Source of the DNA: Scytalidium lignicola
Lineage: Eukaryota; Ascomycota; Leotiomycetes
Assembly: GCA_002812745.2 (NCBI GenBank)
Contig: NCSJ02000159.1
Span: 1-64,000 of the forward strand
Length of the DNA: 64,000 bases
Direction of reading: 5' to 3'
Shown here: positions 44,635 through 55,843 of the stretch, piece by piece
Layout: the number at the start of each line of letters is the position of its first letter
How positions within the stretch are numbered: position 1 is the stretch's first letter
Position numbers and translations under genes: made by a program
Notes under the pieces: generated by a model
Seen by the model: the letters and a program-made list of their open reading frames with translations, nothing else
Database searches by the model: none
What the model was told of the DNA's origin: nothing

Positions 44635-47409
44635 ATGGTAGCGACCACCAATTCATCCGCTCGGCACCGGCGTAACGACTCGGGCATTGGGGTGACCCCG
44701 CAGCTGAGCTGTGAGCTGTGTCGCGAGCGTAAAGTCAAGTGCGACAAGCTTGAGCCGTGTACAACTTGTGTTATGAGCGGTGTCGAGTGCTTGCCCATCT
44801 ATCGCCAACGCCTGCCTCGCGGTCGCCATTCGCAACAGAAGAATGCAAATAGCGAGAGGCGAAACCAACATTCACAACCTAATCGCACCACGAGTCCAGC
44901 TCCCCAGCCCAAGTCAACCCTAGGACCAAGAGACGCTTTTCTCACAACAACAGACGAAGTTGATACCATCGCTGTGGGCCCAAGTGTAGCCGGACAGGAC
45001 CATAGGGCTGATCTCGATAACAGGGGATCGATCCGGCCCACTGCAGCGTCACGGAACCATTTATCCTCCAGTCTGCATCAAGAGGTAAGAGTACCGCGTG
45101 ATCTAGCTCTTCTTCACTTGCAAATGATCTAAGACATCTATTCGAAGGCGGTTCAACAAACCCAAGAGATCCAGCCAGATCTGTGGGCTCCCACGACGGC
45201 TGCTGCGACTTCCAATAGCCTCGAAGACAGTGGGGCGCCCACGCAGCGTAGGGATCTGTTTTGCTCAAATCCGTATGAAGAGGTAAAGCGGCCGATCCGG
45301 TAGACTCAGCAAATTGGTGTACATGATATTGACTTATTTATTACAGCACGAGACTAACCGAGCAGGAAACGTTCCAATGGTAGATCCAACTGATAACATC
45401 GGCTTGCAGAATCCAGCAACCAAATTCCCAGGCGATCGTGCCGGCATCTTCGGAACATTATGCTTTGGCGGGTCTACCGGTAGCACATCACCCAACCTGA
45501 CAAATCGAGATGTTTCCATTGCTCTAGGTCGATTGTGTCAGGTATATCTCGACCAAGTCGACCCGGTCTTCAAGATCCTCCACCGACCATCTCTCCGTAA
45601 ATTATTGCAGCATGACAGCACGTATCTGGGATATCCGGAAGGTCATGCTTCCGTCATCGCCTTGGGCGCCGCTGTATGCTATGTTGCCACTTGCAGTCTC
45701 TCCGAAACACAATGTCGAGATATGTTCCAGACCAGCAAGGCTGCGCTTGTGACCCAGTATCGCCGAGCGTGTGAGACTGCCCTCGACCGGGCAGATGTCC
45801 TGGTTACAGAAGATATCACGGTGCTTCAAACATTTGTACTCTACCTCGTAAGCTCACCGTCTTGCTTCATTCTCCACACCAAGGCTAAACTGACAAATCA
45901 TACTCCCAGGTCGGGCGAAGATCGGAAGGACAGGAGAAAGTGGTCTGGTCGTTAATCCCATTGGCGATCCGACTGGCCAAGGGAATGTCGCTTCACGCGG
46001 ATGCAACGACGGCGCCGATGAAACACCAGAGCGAATCATTTTTCGACCGCCAGATGCGGAAGCGGCTCTGGCTGACGATCTGCGTCATGGATCTCCAAGC
46101 CTCATGTGCGCATGGCTCCGAGCCGCTCATTCTAGTAACAGAAGTTTCTAGCGCTCTGGAAGGACTCCGCCACCTCGACGACGACGACTTCGACGAGCAA
46201 ACGACCGACGAGATCCCAGAGAGAGAGGACCTAACGTGTGCGACATTTGCATTTGTCACATACCATGCGCAGGTGAGCGGCCGGCTACTCAATTATGCCG
46301 GCCAACAACAACAACTACAGCGTGAAGACATCGAGTGCCGGCCGCTAAGCGGCGGCGGCAGTGTCAGAAGTCACTCGAGTAGTGTGAGCAGCATGTTTGC
46401 TCCCGAGAGAGGCTCTCCTCCATCCTCCTTCTCTTCATTGGACCGCGGCTTCCGCGAGAGGACTTCGGCAGCGTTCGATCGGAAAGCGTTCGAGCTCATC
46501 CGGTTTTGTGACCCGGAAGCATCACGACAGGCCTGGTTCGCATGGCACAGCACGCAAACTCTAGTAGCATCGATGCGGCTCGCAGCGATGCGTCCCCTGC
46601 CCTCGACATTTACAGGCCCGGAAAGAGACAACGACATGGAGCTGCAATTGGCGTTTCGCATCCTGGAGAAAGTCTGCCTGATGCATACGGATTTGCGTTG
46701 TGAAGGGATGCGGTGGTATATCCCCATTCCCTGGCATGCACTCGCCGTTGCTATTGGCGGCTGTTACATCTGCACTGACGAGAAAATGCTCCGGGAGCGC
46801 TGGCCGCTCGTCAAGCAAGTCTGGCAACTGCAGAAAACGCAGGCAGGATGCGGGGGCAGCAGCAGCTGTCCTGCCGCGCTGGCATCTCCGCTGCAAAGGC
46901 TGGTGCGGAAGACCCGCGAGAGGGTGGGTCGTATGGTGCATGTTGGAGGAGGAGGAGGAGGAGGCAACAAGAACGCCATGCTCGAGAATGGTGGAAACCC
47001 TCTTCAACAAAACCCCCTGCTCACTCCTCCCCTCACAATATCCAGCGTCGCGTCGACGAGCTATTTCATAACTCCAGCTACTTCTTCTGGCAGGGCTGGA
47101 GTCTCTCGGGCGCCATCTCGCATGGGCGGCGATGCAGCAGCAGCTCCCTCCTTTTCTTCTTCAAATCACCACCAGCACCCTCAACAAAGACCTTCATATA
47201 ACCGAGCAGGATCAGGATCAGGATCTCTGAGCGGCGGCGGCCACCAATCAGCAGTCGACACGGCGGTATTACAAGACCTAGATTTCACTTTAGATTCTTT
47301 CCCCATTCAGGGAGCGGAGGATGATTCTTCAGATCAGTCTCAGCAAGACTCGTTGTTTGATAGTATTGATTTGCAGGATGAGGATATGATTACGATGTTC
47401 GCGTTATAG
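44635..47409 (+). CDS. Zn2Cys6 transcription factor (fungal-specific TF domain)
   Basis: Four exons, 44635-45084, 45148-45282, 45347-45847 and 45910-47409, give 861 aa. The zinc cluster has C26, C29, C36, C42, C45 and C52 ([18 protein letters not shown]), followed by a basic linker ([13 protein letters not shown]). The fungal-specific TF middle domain begins near [20 protein letters not shown] and continues with [17 protein letters not shown] and [10 protein letters not shown]. The C-terminus is low-complexity (Gly, Ser and Gln runs; GGAGGA microsatellite near 46940) and ends in an acidic, activation-type stretch. The acceptor of intron 1 is the least certain point: GAAG at 45147 is the only one that keeps both sides in frame with a good donor. 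A probable pathway regulator at the left edge of the accessory cluster. Confidence 0.85.
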
Positions 47410-48173
47410 GGAACCCAGCCCACCTATCTTCCTTGTCCCTGACCCATTCATCCTTTTCTTCTTACCTCAAACAAGCAAAGCTTTCTGTTCGCTACCCCCA
47501 CAGGAGGGGGGCTGGGGGCTGCGGCACCCGTAAGGCCACGTGATCTCACGAATCCCCATATGCCTTGATATATATATACCCTTACAGGCTTTACGGTGTA
47601 TTCTTACAGGCTATTACAGTCCAATTTAGAGACTCTTTTATTACTACAGGCTCTCTTCAAGCGGAAGCTTCCTGGCTTGTAAGCTACCATATGTCCTGTA
47701 AGTTACCATATGGCTACTTACCTATGGCGGTTGGCTGCCCGTAAGCTTAAAGCTCTATTAATATGAAACTTTTGAATGGAAGCTAATTTAAGCAATGGAA
47801 GCCATGGTAACGACTTTTTTGGCCATTGGCGATTTTGTAATTATAAGAAATAGTATAACTGAAGATAGTAAAATAGAATTAAAAAAGGTTTACTTTATGT
47901 ATTTTACGACTATTCATATACAATATCAGAATTATAGTTATTTTGATCTGAACCCCACTCTCGATATAATATCAGCTCGTAAAACTTGTAATATTCATAT
48001 TTTGACGCCGGAATCGGATTCTTCGCCTATTAAAACCCGAAAATATTGTCTTAAGTTTTATAACGTCGAAATCGATACTAATATCGTTTAGTTAAGTAAC
48101 TGCCTAAAATACTTTAGAGCTAAGGATATCTAAAGGTATTTTTATAGAAATTTAATTCACCTCTAGCTAGCTC
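47410..48173. other. AT-rich intergenic region
   Basis: No gene supported. It begins with a G/C-rich stretch (GGAGGGGGGCTGGGGGC, about 47501) and a CACGTG box at about 47538. Three TACAGGCT copies follow at 47584-47650. Then comes AT-rich sequence with low CpG from 47.75 to 48.15 kb that resembles decayed repeat DNA. A 98-codon frame at 47795 has no family features. Confidence 0.45.
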
Positions 48174-49013
48174 CTAGATCTTCGGGCTCTCGGCGCGGAA
48201 GATGAAGATACTCCCTACCACCCAAGTCTCGACCTTGTGGAAATTCTCCCTCAACGCGTGTTCAAAGTCATACGCAGTATCACTCTCGTTGTGCAGAATT
48301 CCGTGCCTCGTAATGCCTCTCCTGATCCATGCGCCGAAGAAGTTGTCCTTCTTCACCCCTTTGTTTAGGATGTTGGCCCCAGTAAGCACGCCGTCGGGCG
48401 TCATGTGGACCTTGATATTAGAAAACACGCGACATTTTTCCTCAATGCTCACCGGGATGCAATGGAGGAGATAGTACATGCCTAGGATGATTACCTTTAG
48501 CCTTAGTGCTTGTCACTTTTCTTTGTCGAGTCGGGGACTGGACTAGAGAATACAATACATACTGACAGAGTCGTACTTTTGCGACAGTGGAAGGGGTTTC
48601 AGAACGTTAGCCACGATAGCAGTGGCATCCGATCGTTTGGTGCGGGCTTTAGCAACAGCAAGTGCGTGACTCTCGCTGTCGACCAGCGTCAGCGTGGTCG
48701 TAGTCGGCACCGTTGACGGGTCGAGATAATAGCCCGAGCCAACACCAATATCAAGATGGTTTTTGCGAACGTTGGCACGAAACAGTGGCAGGAGATATGT
48801 CTTGGTGGGGCAGCACCATCCATACGAGGTAACGATTCCAAGCACCCAGAAATCGTAAAAGGCGAGACGCCATGGCGTGTAGAGCACCTCTTCACTATCC
48901 TTGCCCGCTACCACTTCGGGCGCTGCCACATTCTTGATGGCGGTCATATTTTTGCTGTGGTCAGCCTGCGCCGACTCAGTGGCTGTCGTAGTGGCTGTCG
49001 TAGTAGCTACCAT
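48174..49013 (-). CDS. small class I SAM-dependent methyltransferase
   Basis: Two exons on the minus strand, 48563-49013 and 48174-48481 (intron 81 nt, GTATGT..CCTAG), give 252 aa. The Rossmann motif I is LDIGVGSGYY at about 87-96; the acidic LVDSES loop follows, and SMYYLLHCIP forms the post-II strand. The segment YDFWVLGIVTSYGWCCPT upstream of motif I is typical of a family of short methyltransferases found in fungal secondary-metabolite clusters. It would methylate a small-molecule O, N or C; the target is unknown. The Thr/Ala-rich first 22 residues are odd and come from a short GTAGTGGCTGTC repeat. Translation may instead start at Met23. Divergent from the P450. Confidence 0.8.
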
Positions 49014-49690
49014 GGTGATAGATATGATTTTGGTCTTTCTACCAAAGTGCCTGAGGATATGGAATAGAGGTCTGCATACATATATATATCTATATATGTA
49101 TGCCTAGGCCAGACTTATGTACCCTCTCCATACGAACAACCTGTAGCGGATACAAAGCACGGAGTTTTCTGGAGTTCTTAGACACGGCTTTTACGAACTC
49201 GGATATCCTTCTTGGAGAATTAAAAACGTACCTTATATTGGTCAGGACGTGTGCTGGGATTCTCCCGGACTCTGTGACCTACCCAGGTATCTGTATTCAA
49301 GTTAGTAACATTATCACCGTATTGCTGCAATGGCTATGGACAATTCCTAGTTGCATTTGCATTTGTGTTTTGCGACATTAGAGTTAGGATTCTTCTCAAA
49401 CCCCGGGCCAATCAGCACGCTAATAACCTTGCACAGCTTACTGTAGCTGGAGCTTCTGTCATCCGTCCGGCTTCTGTCAACTGCATCGCATGAACCCACG
49501 CCGCCGCATTACATGTACTAGGAGATTGAGGTAAAGAAGTGTGACGAGATGTTTTCAATAAAAAGGTACTCACACCTCAAGATTCCCGCCGTTGCGATGT
49601 TTCACAGGTCTTATAGATTCTAGGCTAATAAAGGTGCAAAAGTAGCGTCATCTTCCCTTCCAGCACTACATACACATTTATTGGAGAGCC
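49014..49690. promoter_or_regulatory. divergent promoter, methyltransferase / P450, with direct repeat
   Basis: A 677-bp region between outward-facing genes. Two copies of GCTTCTGTCA (49452-49461 and 49470-49479) flank TCCGTCCG, which gives an 18-bp period around a CCG/CGG-containing core. CCG/CGG triplets are the half-sites of Zn2Cys6 regulators, and two such regulators are encoded nearby. A (TA)n run sits next to the methyltransferase start (about 49079-49098). Confidence 0.4.
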
Positions 49691-51599
49691 ATGGATTTCA
49701 ACGTTGCCTCGCAGCTTCCTCACCGCTCTGCTTTTCTTGCCCTCGGATTGGCTTGTATCACCCTGGGGACGTATCTTCTGGGGCATATTTTCTACAATCT
49801 CTTCTTCCATCCTCTGCGTAAATATCCGGGGCCGTTCCTTTGCCGGATCAGCAAATTGCCATGGGTATGATTTCCTCACTACCATTCCGAGCGAAACTCA
49901 ATCAATCAAAGCATTTGACACTAACATCATTCAAGGACTACTGGCAGCTCACCGGACAACTGCAACGCAAAGTTTTCCGCGCCCATCGCAAATACGGTGA
50001 TGCAGTACGCATTGCGCCCAACGAGCTGAGTTTCGCCTCACCCAAGGCATGGGAAGAAATCTTCGCCTACAATCGCAATAAACAACAATGGCCGCGGAAT
50101 CCAAATCGTGTGCCACGAGGGAGGGGGGATAAGGCCCCCATGAGTTTGGTCAATACGCCACCTCATGAGCATGCCCGCTTCCGGCGAGTCCTGAATTATG
50201 CTTTCTCGGAGAAAGGACTGCAGGAACAGGAGGCCTTGATCACCGGATATATTGAATTGTTCGTCGACAGGATGACAGAACTGGCTCACAAAGGCGAAGT
50301 CGCCGAACTCACGAGATGGTATGCTAAACATAGCTTTAACAGCCACGCCATGTCTGTTTCATTTTAACGCCCTCGATCTAGGTATTCCATGCTCGGCTTC
50401 GACATTATTAGTGATCTCGGCTGGCATGAGCCGTTTCACTGCGTGGAGAACAGGCAGGAACACAGCTGGGTGAGTGATGCTCATGGGAGTGACCGTCGCA
50501 TTTTGACCACGATGATACCGGGTCCAGGAGGAGGCGATGCTAACTTTTCCGTGATTCTGCAGATCCGCACTCTGGCATGGACAGCATTCGACTCCCAGCT
50601 CAAGATTGTCTTTCGAGAGCGCGGTCTACTTTTCCTCGCGCCGTGGTTCGTACCCATGCGGCTCCAAAAGGCCCGCATCACTAACTTCATGCACGCTCGC
50701 AAACGCATCGAAGAGCGAATCCGCCACCCGGAGCCACGCGGTGATTTCTGGGATAAAGTGCTAGTCAAAGGCCGAGGCGACACCGATACGCCCGGTGAAG
50801 GCCTGACGCATGAGGAGATGGTGGTGACGGCGGTGACATTGGTAGGAACGGGATCCGAAACCATCTCGACTCTGCTCTCGGGAGTCACGTACTTTCTCGG
50901 TCGCAATCGGCGCTGCATGGATGCCTTTGTCAAGGAAATCCGCGAAGCTTTCTCCTCCCCCGCTGAGATCACTATGCTCTCCACTCGTAACTTACAATAT
51001 GTGCAGGCGTGCATGGAGGAAACGATGCGGCTCTATCCACCGGTCATCGGGCTCCTGTGGCGTGTCCCTCCGCAAGGCGGCGGCACCGTTGGCGATAAAT
51101 TCATTCCAGAGGGAGTAAGTCACCTCCGCACAGTAGCATGTACCACCTACCACCCTCGCGGAGGGAGCATACTGATTTTGCTCCCTTCTTCCTTAGACAT
51201 CAGTGAACATCAACATGTTCGCCATGTTCCAGAACCCCGCACATTTCCACCGTCCGCATGACTTCGTGCCAGAGCGCTGGTTACCAAAAGCCCCAGCGGA
51301 ATTCAGGCACGACCGAAAAGCAGTATTCCGCCCATTCAGCGTCGGCACCATGAACGTAAGTACTGTATCCACCCAATCCATGACCTCACGCACCTTCTGA
51401 TGTATATATACGCTTGTCACCACAGTGTCTCGGACAGAACCTCGCCAACGCCGAGGCCCGCTTGATTTTGGCAAAGATGTTTTGGCATCTGGATCTGAAA
51501 ATCGACAGTAAGACGTCCACGGATTGGCTAGATCAGAAGTCGTGGACTGTATACGAAAAGAAGCCGCTCTACGTTGAATTCACCAAAGTCGTACGGTAA
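49691..51599 (+). CDS. cytochrome P450 monooxygenase (CYP65-like)
   Basis: Six exons, 49691-49864, 49936-50318, 50382-50469, 50563-51114, 51197-51355 and 51426-51599, give 509 aa. An N-terminal ER anchor (FLALGLACITLGTYLLGHIFYNLFFHPL) is followed by KYPGP. The I-helix is LVGTGSETIST; the usual AGx(D/E)T becomes GTGSET. K-helix EETMR (ExxR) and PERW are present. The heme loop is FSVGTMNCLGQ, with Cys453 as the first codon of exon 6. The overall resemblance is to fungal CYP65/isotrichodermin-hydroxylase-like P450s that oxidise terpenoid or polyketide scaffolds. Intron 3 (50470-50562, 93 nt) is a multiple of three without a stop, so retention would add 31 residues. The substrate cannot be read from the sequence; likely redox tailoring together with the adjacent methyltransferase. 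Confidence 0.9.
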
Positions 51600-52198
51600 T
51601 GGCCGAATAGGTCTTTGGACGCAACACGCTTCCAAATGCTGCTGTGAGGACATAGAGTTGATCTATAAAAATAAGTGGCACATCCTCTAGAGTATCACGT
51701 GGACAAGTGTAACTCACGCGTCTTGAATATGGCGGCTTGGTCTTGCGTTCTACTGGGCGATTGACACGTAGCTGCCCCGCGTAATGCTATATAAGTAGTA
51801 GTCACACTCATTCTGAAGAGCATAGCAATAAATGGCGTATTCATTCGCTCAAGTCAACCTATACCAGTCCACAAACAAACAATAATCCGACATTTGTTTG
51901 TTTTTTCTTTGATGAATAAACATACAGTGGGTGGACACGTATGAGGTCTTTTCACTAACCAAAGATAGTCGTTTAATTAAAAGTATTAACCTACATGGCA
52001 ACTTTGTATAAATTTGTATAATACAACAGCTAACAAGGTTGATGAAGAATCTTCAGCATGGATAATAAGACTTTAAAGCTCAGATAAGGCTCTTTTATAA
52101 GTATTAAGAGTGATAAGAGCTCGATGTTAAAGTGATGATGAAAGAACTCTGTTTTACTATAAAAGGAAGCTCTTTGTAAATTAAGTATGATAATGATA

Positions 52199-52310
52199 AT
52201 ACGGGAATACTGTGGCCGGAGACGCAAGGCTAGATGTCGATGGAGTTCTGCCTGTAGGTCATGTTCGGGCCGAAACGGTCGTGACAAATGCGATGGACTC
52301 GAAAAGAGGG
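52199..52310 (+). pseudogene. possible relic of a Zn2Cys6 DNA-binding motif
   Basis: One plus-strand frame reads CGRRRKARCRWSSACRSC followed by SGRNGRDKC. That spacing is C-x7-C-x5-C-x2-C-x8-C with a Lys/Arg-rich first loop. It resembles a zinc cluster with the first Cys missing (Tyr) and one additional residue in loop 1. Translation around it is short and without TF-domain features, so if real it is a leftover fragment. A chance resemblance in a basic frame is possible. Confidence 0.35.
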
Positions 52311-53059
52311 AGCTTAGAACCCAGCTGTCAACCTGTCTTTCATGTCTGAAATTCTCCAGTTCGATCCCGGCAGTAGTGCTTGTTAATGGTTAAAGACAGA
52401 CACTTTGGACTTCTTTTTTATATAAGGGTTTACGCTTGAGTTTATGAGATTTAAGGTTTTTGTTAGTCGTTAATGTGAAAGACCTTACTGGATTAATGTT
52501 TACTCGTGTTATATTGATATTGATATTAGATTCTTACACTAATCGAACTTGAAAATTAAGTAGTCCTTCTATATATTTATACCAGAAAACCTTTGAAGGA
52601 TATTCTAGACTATTCTTCAGGATGAAAAACTGGTACCTCTCCTCTTCAATGTCGTGTACTGTGATTGGCCTCGCAGCCAGTGAATACCATAGATTTCCTC
52701 TACTTTGCTTTGTATCTATGCTTTTTTCCTTAATTCTCTCACTGATTAGTTTCCAACTGGTTTTTCAACTGGTTCTCATTGTCGGTTCACTCGGAATGGC
52801 CATAAAAGCTCTCCAATATATAAAGATACTATGCGTACAAAGTCATGTTCAATTGATTGCCAGGTAGGAGTAGCACGCGCTGCGATTGATACGGGGGTGT
52901 ACTGCCGTACGGCACCACCCCTAAACCTTTTAGTAAATTTATTTCTAAATAATGTACATAGGGAGTTAATCAGCTCATTGTTAGGAACGGTATATATAGC
53001 AGAATAGGCTGTTAGCAGCGCGACTGCTAATATTGTGCTTTTTTTTTATCAGTTTAGCC

Positions 53060-53083
53060 GAGTAGTGAAGCTATTCACTACTC
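53060..53083 (+). other. perfect hairpin, 10-bp stem, 4-nt loop
   Basis: GAGTAGTGAA, loop GCTA, then TTCACTACTC. It is preceded by a T9 run at about 53039-53047. It lies downstream of the minus-strand regulator's stop codon. It could be a 3' end structure or a palindrome left by a mobile element. Confidence 0.6.
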
Positions 53084-53261
53084 GTTCATAATACTTATTA
53101 CCTGAAATGGTATAAATTGTCTGTCCATCTTCAAATTTCTTGTTTCCAAAACGCTCTATTTCCCTCGATGCTCGACAAGAACCGCTTATCGCGCAAGTAT
53201 TGGCCGATGTCCTTGAATAGATCTTATCGTTGCATTGTTTGAAGATACATAGATCGACCTC

Positions 53262-55843
53262 CTAGAGCATGGGCGACCATTCCGAAAAAATCGGCAATGA
53301 AAAAGACGCATTTAACATCTGCGCAAGATCGTTGGTGGTACCATAATCACATGGTGTAGTGATGAGGTTGGTTTGTAAGCCTTGGATGAAATCCGAGGCA
53401 GAAGCAACATTAGAGAACCCAGCATCGCAGGAACCGGCACCATCCGAACCGACACCATACGAATTAGCACCGTGGGAGTGGATGCCATTAGAGGTGGCTA
53501 CAACCTGATCATTGATATCGTTGGTTTGGGGTGTCAAATTAGACTCTCCATCATCTGGCAGAGCCGTTGCTATCAAAAGGTCTGTCGCAAGTACATCGTT
53601 TCCAGCAATTGCACCTAGGCGTGGACTTGGTACGTCCATAACTAGCCAATCCTCGAGGTCGCAGAACCTCATGATCTGTCAAACCGTCTTGCTTATCCGT
53701 TTCGCGGGGCGATATGATCTCTCGAGCTGAACCAGAGACCTCAGACAACGCTGTAGGCACCAAATCTCAGAATGAAAGTTCGTCAAATCACAATCGCTAC
53801 CTGCTTCCATGGTAGCGCTGGCGAGGGTGGCTACCAGTGCTGTTGCAGCAATGGAGATGATGTGCAAGGAGATTCCGGATAACTTTGCCGCGCTTCCATG
53901 TGCCTCCTCATAATCATCCAAGATAAATGCAATCTGCGTGGCGCAGTGCTTGCATTTGGCACGAGACTGCATCGTTGAGCTCCATCCTTGTGGGGACAGA
54001 GGCTCTTTGGAATTACCAAACGAGGCAATTGGCCGATGAAGCACGATTCTAGCAGAGAGATATTGCATACTGGAAACATACCTATAATCAGCGGCGAACA
54101 TAGGGAGGAGGTAGAAAAGGACTGGTGACAAACTGTAGAAGATGAAGAGCGGAGTTGCCTCGAGGGTTGTACGGCAGTGTTGAATTTAGAGCCGCATACC
54201 AACTAGACAATTGGTTATCAAGCCTAAATACAATGGATCGCTGCACTCGCGACTGGTCACTTGAATTGAGGAGAGCAATCAGCGAGTCCGTCCTCGGTGC
54301 TAAAAGTTCAGTTCTCGAATATCAGTACACTTACAGTACTCCACATATTGAGCTCAGAACTTCCATGAGGCCGATAAACGCACCGGACAACGCCATCTGC
54401 CAGGAGGGCTTTGCCGTGGATGCGCCCGGCTTAGGCACTTTGATTGCCTCATACTGCATGCAGGTAGGCCGACCGAGGTAGAATGCCCGTAACCTATAGA
54501 TAGGGTGCCGTGAGATTCCCGAGTTTATGTCACTGACATCCTTGCTGCTATCTTTCAAAACATACCTCTCATTTGTATAGCTGGCCCAAGTCACCATCTG
54601 TCGTATCTCAAGATCCAAAGTCGAAAATTTCGGTGCCTCAGGATCTGTGCATCCACGATGCAGCTCAAGGTCCCATACCAGGCGGCACGCCATCCCTATC
54701 CAAAAGATCAGCTGGCACACGCATTGAGTGGGAAGAAGATGTCAGGTGTACCAGAGTACAACCAACTCTTGTGATCATGACCTTGTGCGCCTTCTACGTT
54801 AGATAGCAGGTGCAACGCCTGAATAGTAGTAATCTGTGGCCAAGATAGTTCCTTTTGAAGGAGCTCGGTAGCCTTCCGGACGAGATAAGGGTCGCTGGTA
54901 TGTTCAGCATCATCCGTGACAACCGCTAGAGACCGAACATCTGGCCGATCAGAGACGACTGCGGCCATTGCGAAGATGCAGTAGAGCAGTAGTTTGCTGA
55001 AATAAGTTGGCTGGCCGCTCTCCATGTCACGACGAAAGGCGTCTTCGTGCACGATGTGGACGATGGAGTTCTGGCTGTGGAAATACGCTTCCAGCAGCTC
55101 GTTCTGCAGCTCTTCAGACATCTCGTCTCCGAGCTTCCATGCGCTTGTGCAACGTCTAGCTCTCTGAGGAATGAGCGATGACGACATGCTGAATGCGACA
55201 TGAAGACTCGAAGTCGGACCGTAGAAATGGATTTGTCCATCTTCATCACCGTTCAGTTGGTAACGAGGCGAACACAAGCGGCCAGCGATATCATCGACAC
55301 CAGACTGGTCCAACACCAGCTCTTCCCCTTCATCTATGGGATCCAGAGAGTGGTCCTCGATTTGGGCGACGGTGCTCGGATGGGGTACACAGCAGTGCTC
55401 GGGTTTTTCTTGCTGCAGATGATAAATCTCGGCGACGAGCTGTCCGATGCGACCCTCGAGCGAACGGATATAGGACTTGGATGATGGCCTGATCTAGTCA
55501 GCTATTTACAGGCCCATATTAGAGCGATAGCGTGCGAAACTGGGCCACTACCTCTTCCTCTCATCAAGATACGGTATAGAGCAATGTAGTCCAAGATTTA
55601 CACATCGCCTACACGGGCCATTTTCCATTTGGCACTGCCAACGTTTCTGTCAGCTTTCAGTCCTCTTCCATAGTAGCTTGTTTGGAGGAAGATAAGACTC
55701 GCCTTGACTTTGCGCAGGCGACATGGTTGGCACGCAAGAGGAGCGCGCTGCTCACTTCCATGGGTTCTGTGGACCCGCAGCGGCCTTGGGCTGTTGTGCA
55801 GTTTACTCCCGCCGTTAGATGACTGATCGTTGGATGCTCGCAT
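53262..55843 (-). pseudogene. Zn2Cys6 transcription factor interrupted by an in-frame TGA at codon 600
   Basis: Seven exons on the minus strand: 55703-55843, 55552-55634, 54752-55488, 54566-54695, 54335-54493, 54134-54292 and 53262-54069. They total 2,217 nt and stay in frame throughout. The zinc cluster is C38, C41, C48, C55, C58, C65 (ACQPCRLRKVK|CQ..C). A coiled-coil SYIRSLEGRIGQL dimer segment follows. The TF domain includes SWLYSGMACRLVWDLELHRG and LLHMQYLSARIVLHRPI. The first intron uses a GC donor (AAG|GCGAGT). TGA at 53679-53681 interrupts an otherwise continuous frame that goes on as QIMRFCDLEDW to a stop at 53262. The product is thus 599 aa, not 738. The loss could be a true nonsense mutation, an active shorter form, or a base error. 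It is divergent from the dehydrogenase gene. Confidence 0.8.

Larger units (their letters stand above)
51600..53261. other. 1.7-kb AT-rich gap with zinc-cluster relic and hairpin
   Basis: No intact gene. It contains a fragment resembling a Zn2Cys6 motif (about 52199-52310, own entry), an imperfect palindrome around GCCGTACGGC at about 52902, and a perfect 10-bp stem hairpin at 53060-53083. Most of the rest is AT-rich. Confidence 0.5.

Noticed and set aside
47795..48091. 98-codon plus-strand frame
   Set aside because: AT-rich low-complexity translation (Ile/Tyr/Asn-rich) with no family resemblance, in DNA that looks like decayed repeat.
53670..53681. TGA as a selenocysteine codon or a 9-nt intron
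   Set aside because: Fungal transcription factors are not known selenoproteins, ascomycetes lack the machinery, and a 9-nt GT..AG segment is far too short to splice.
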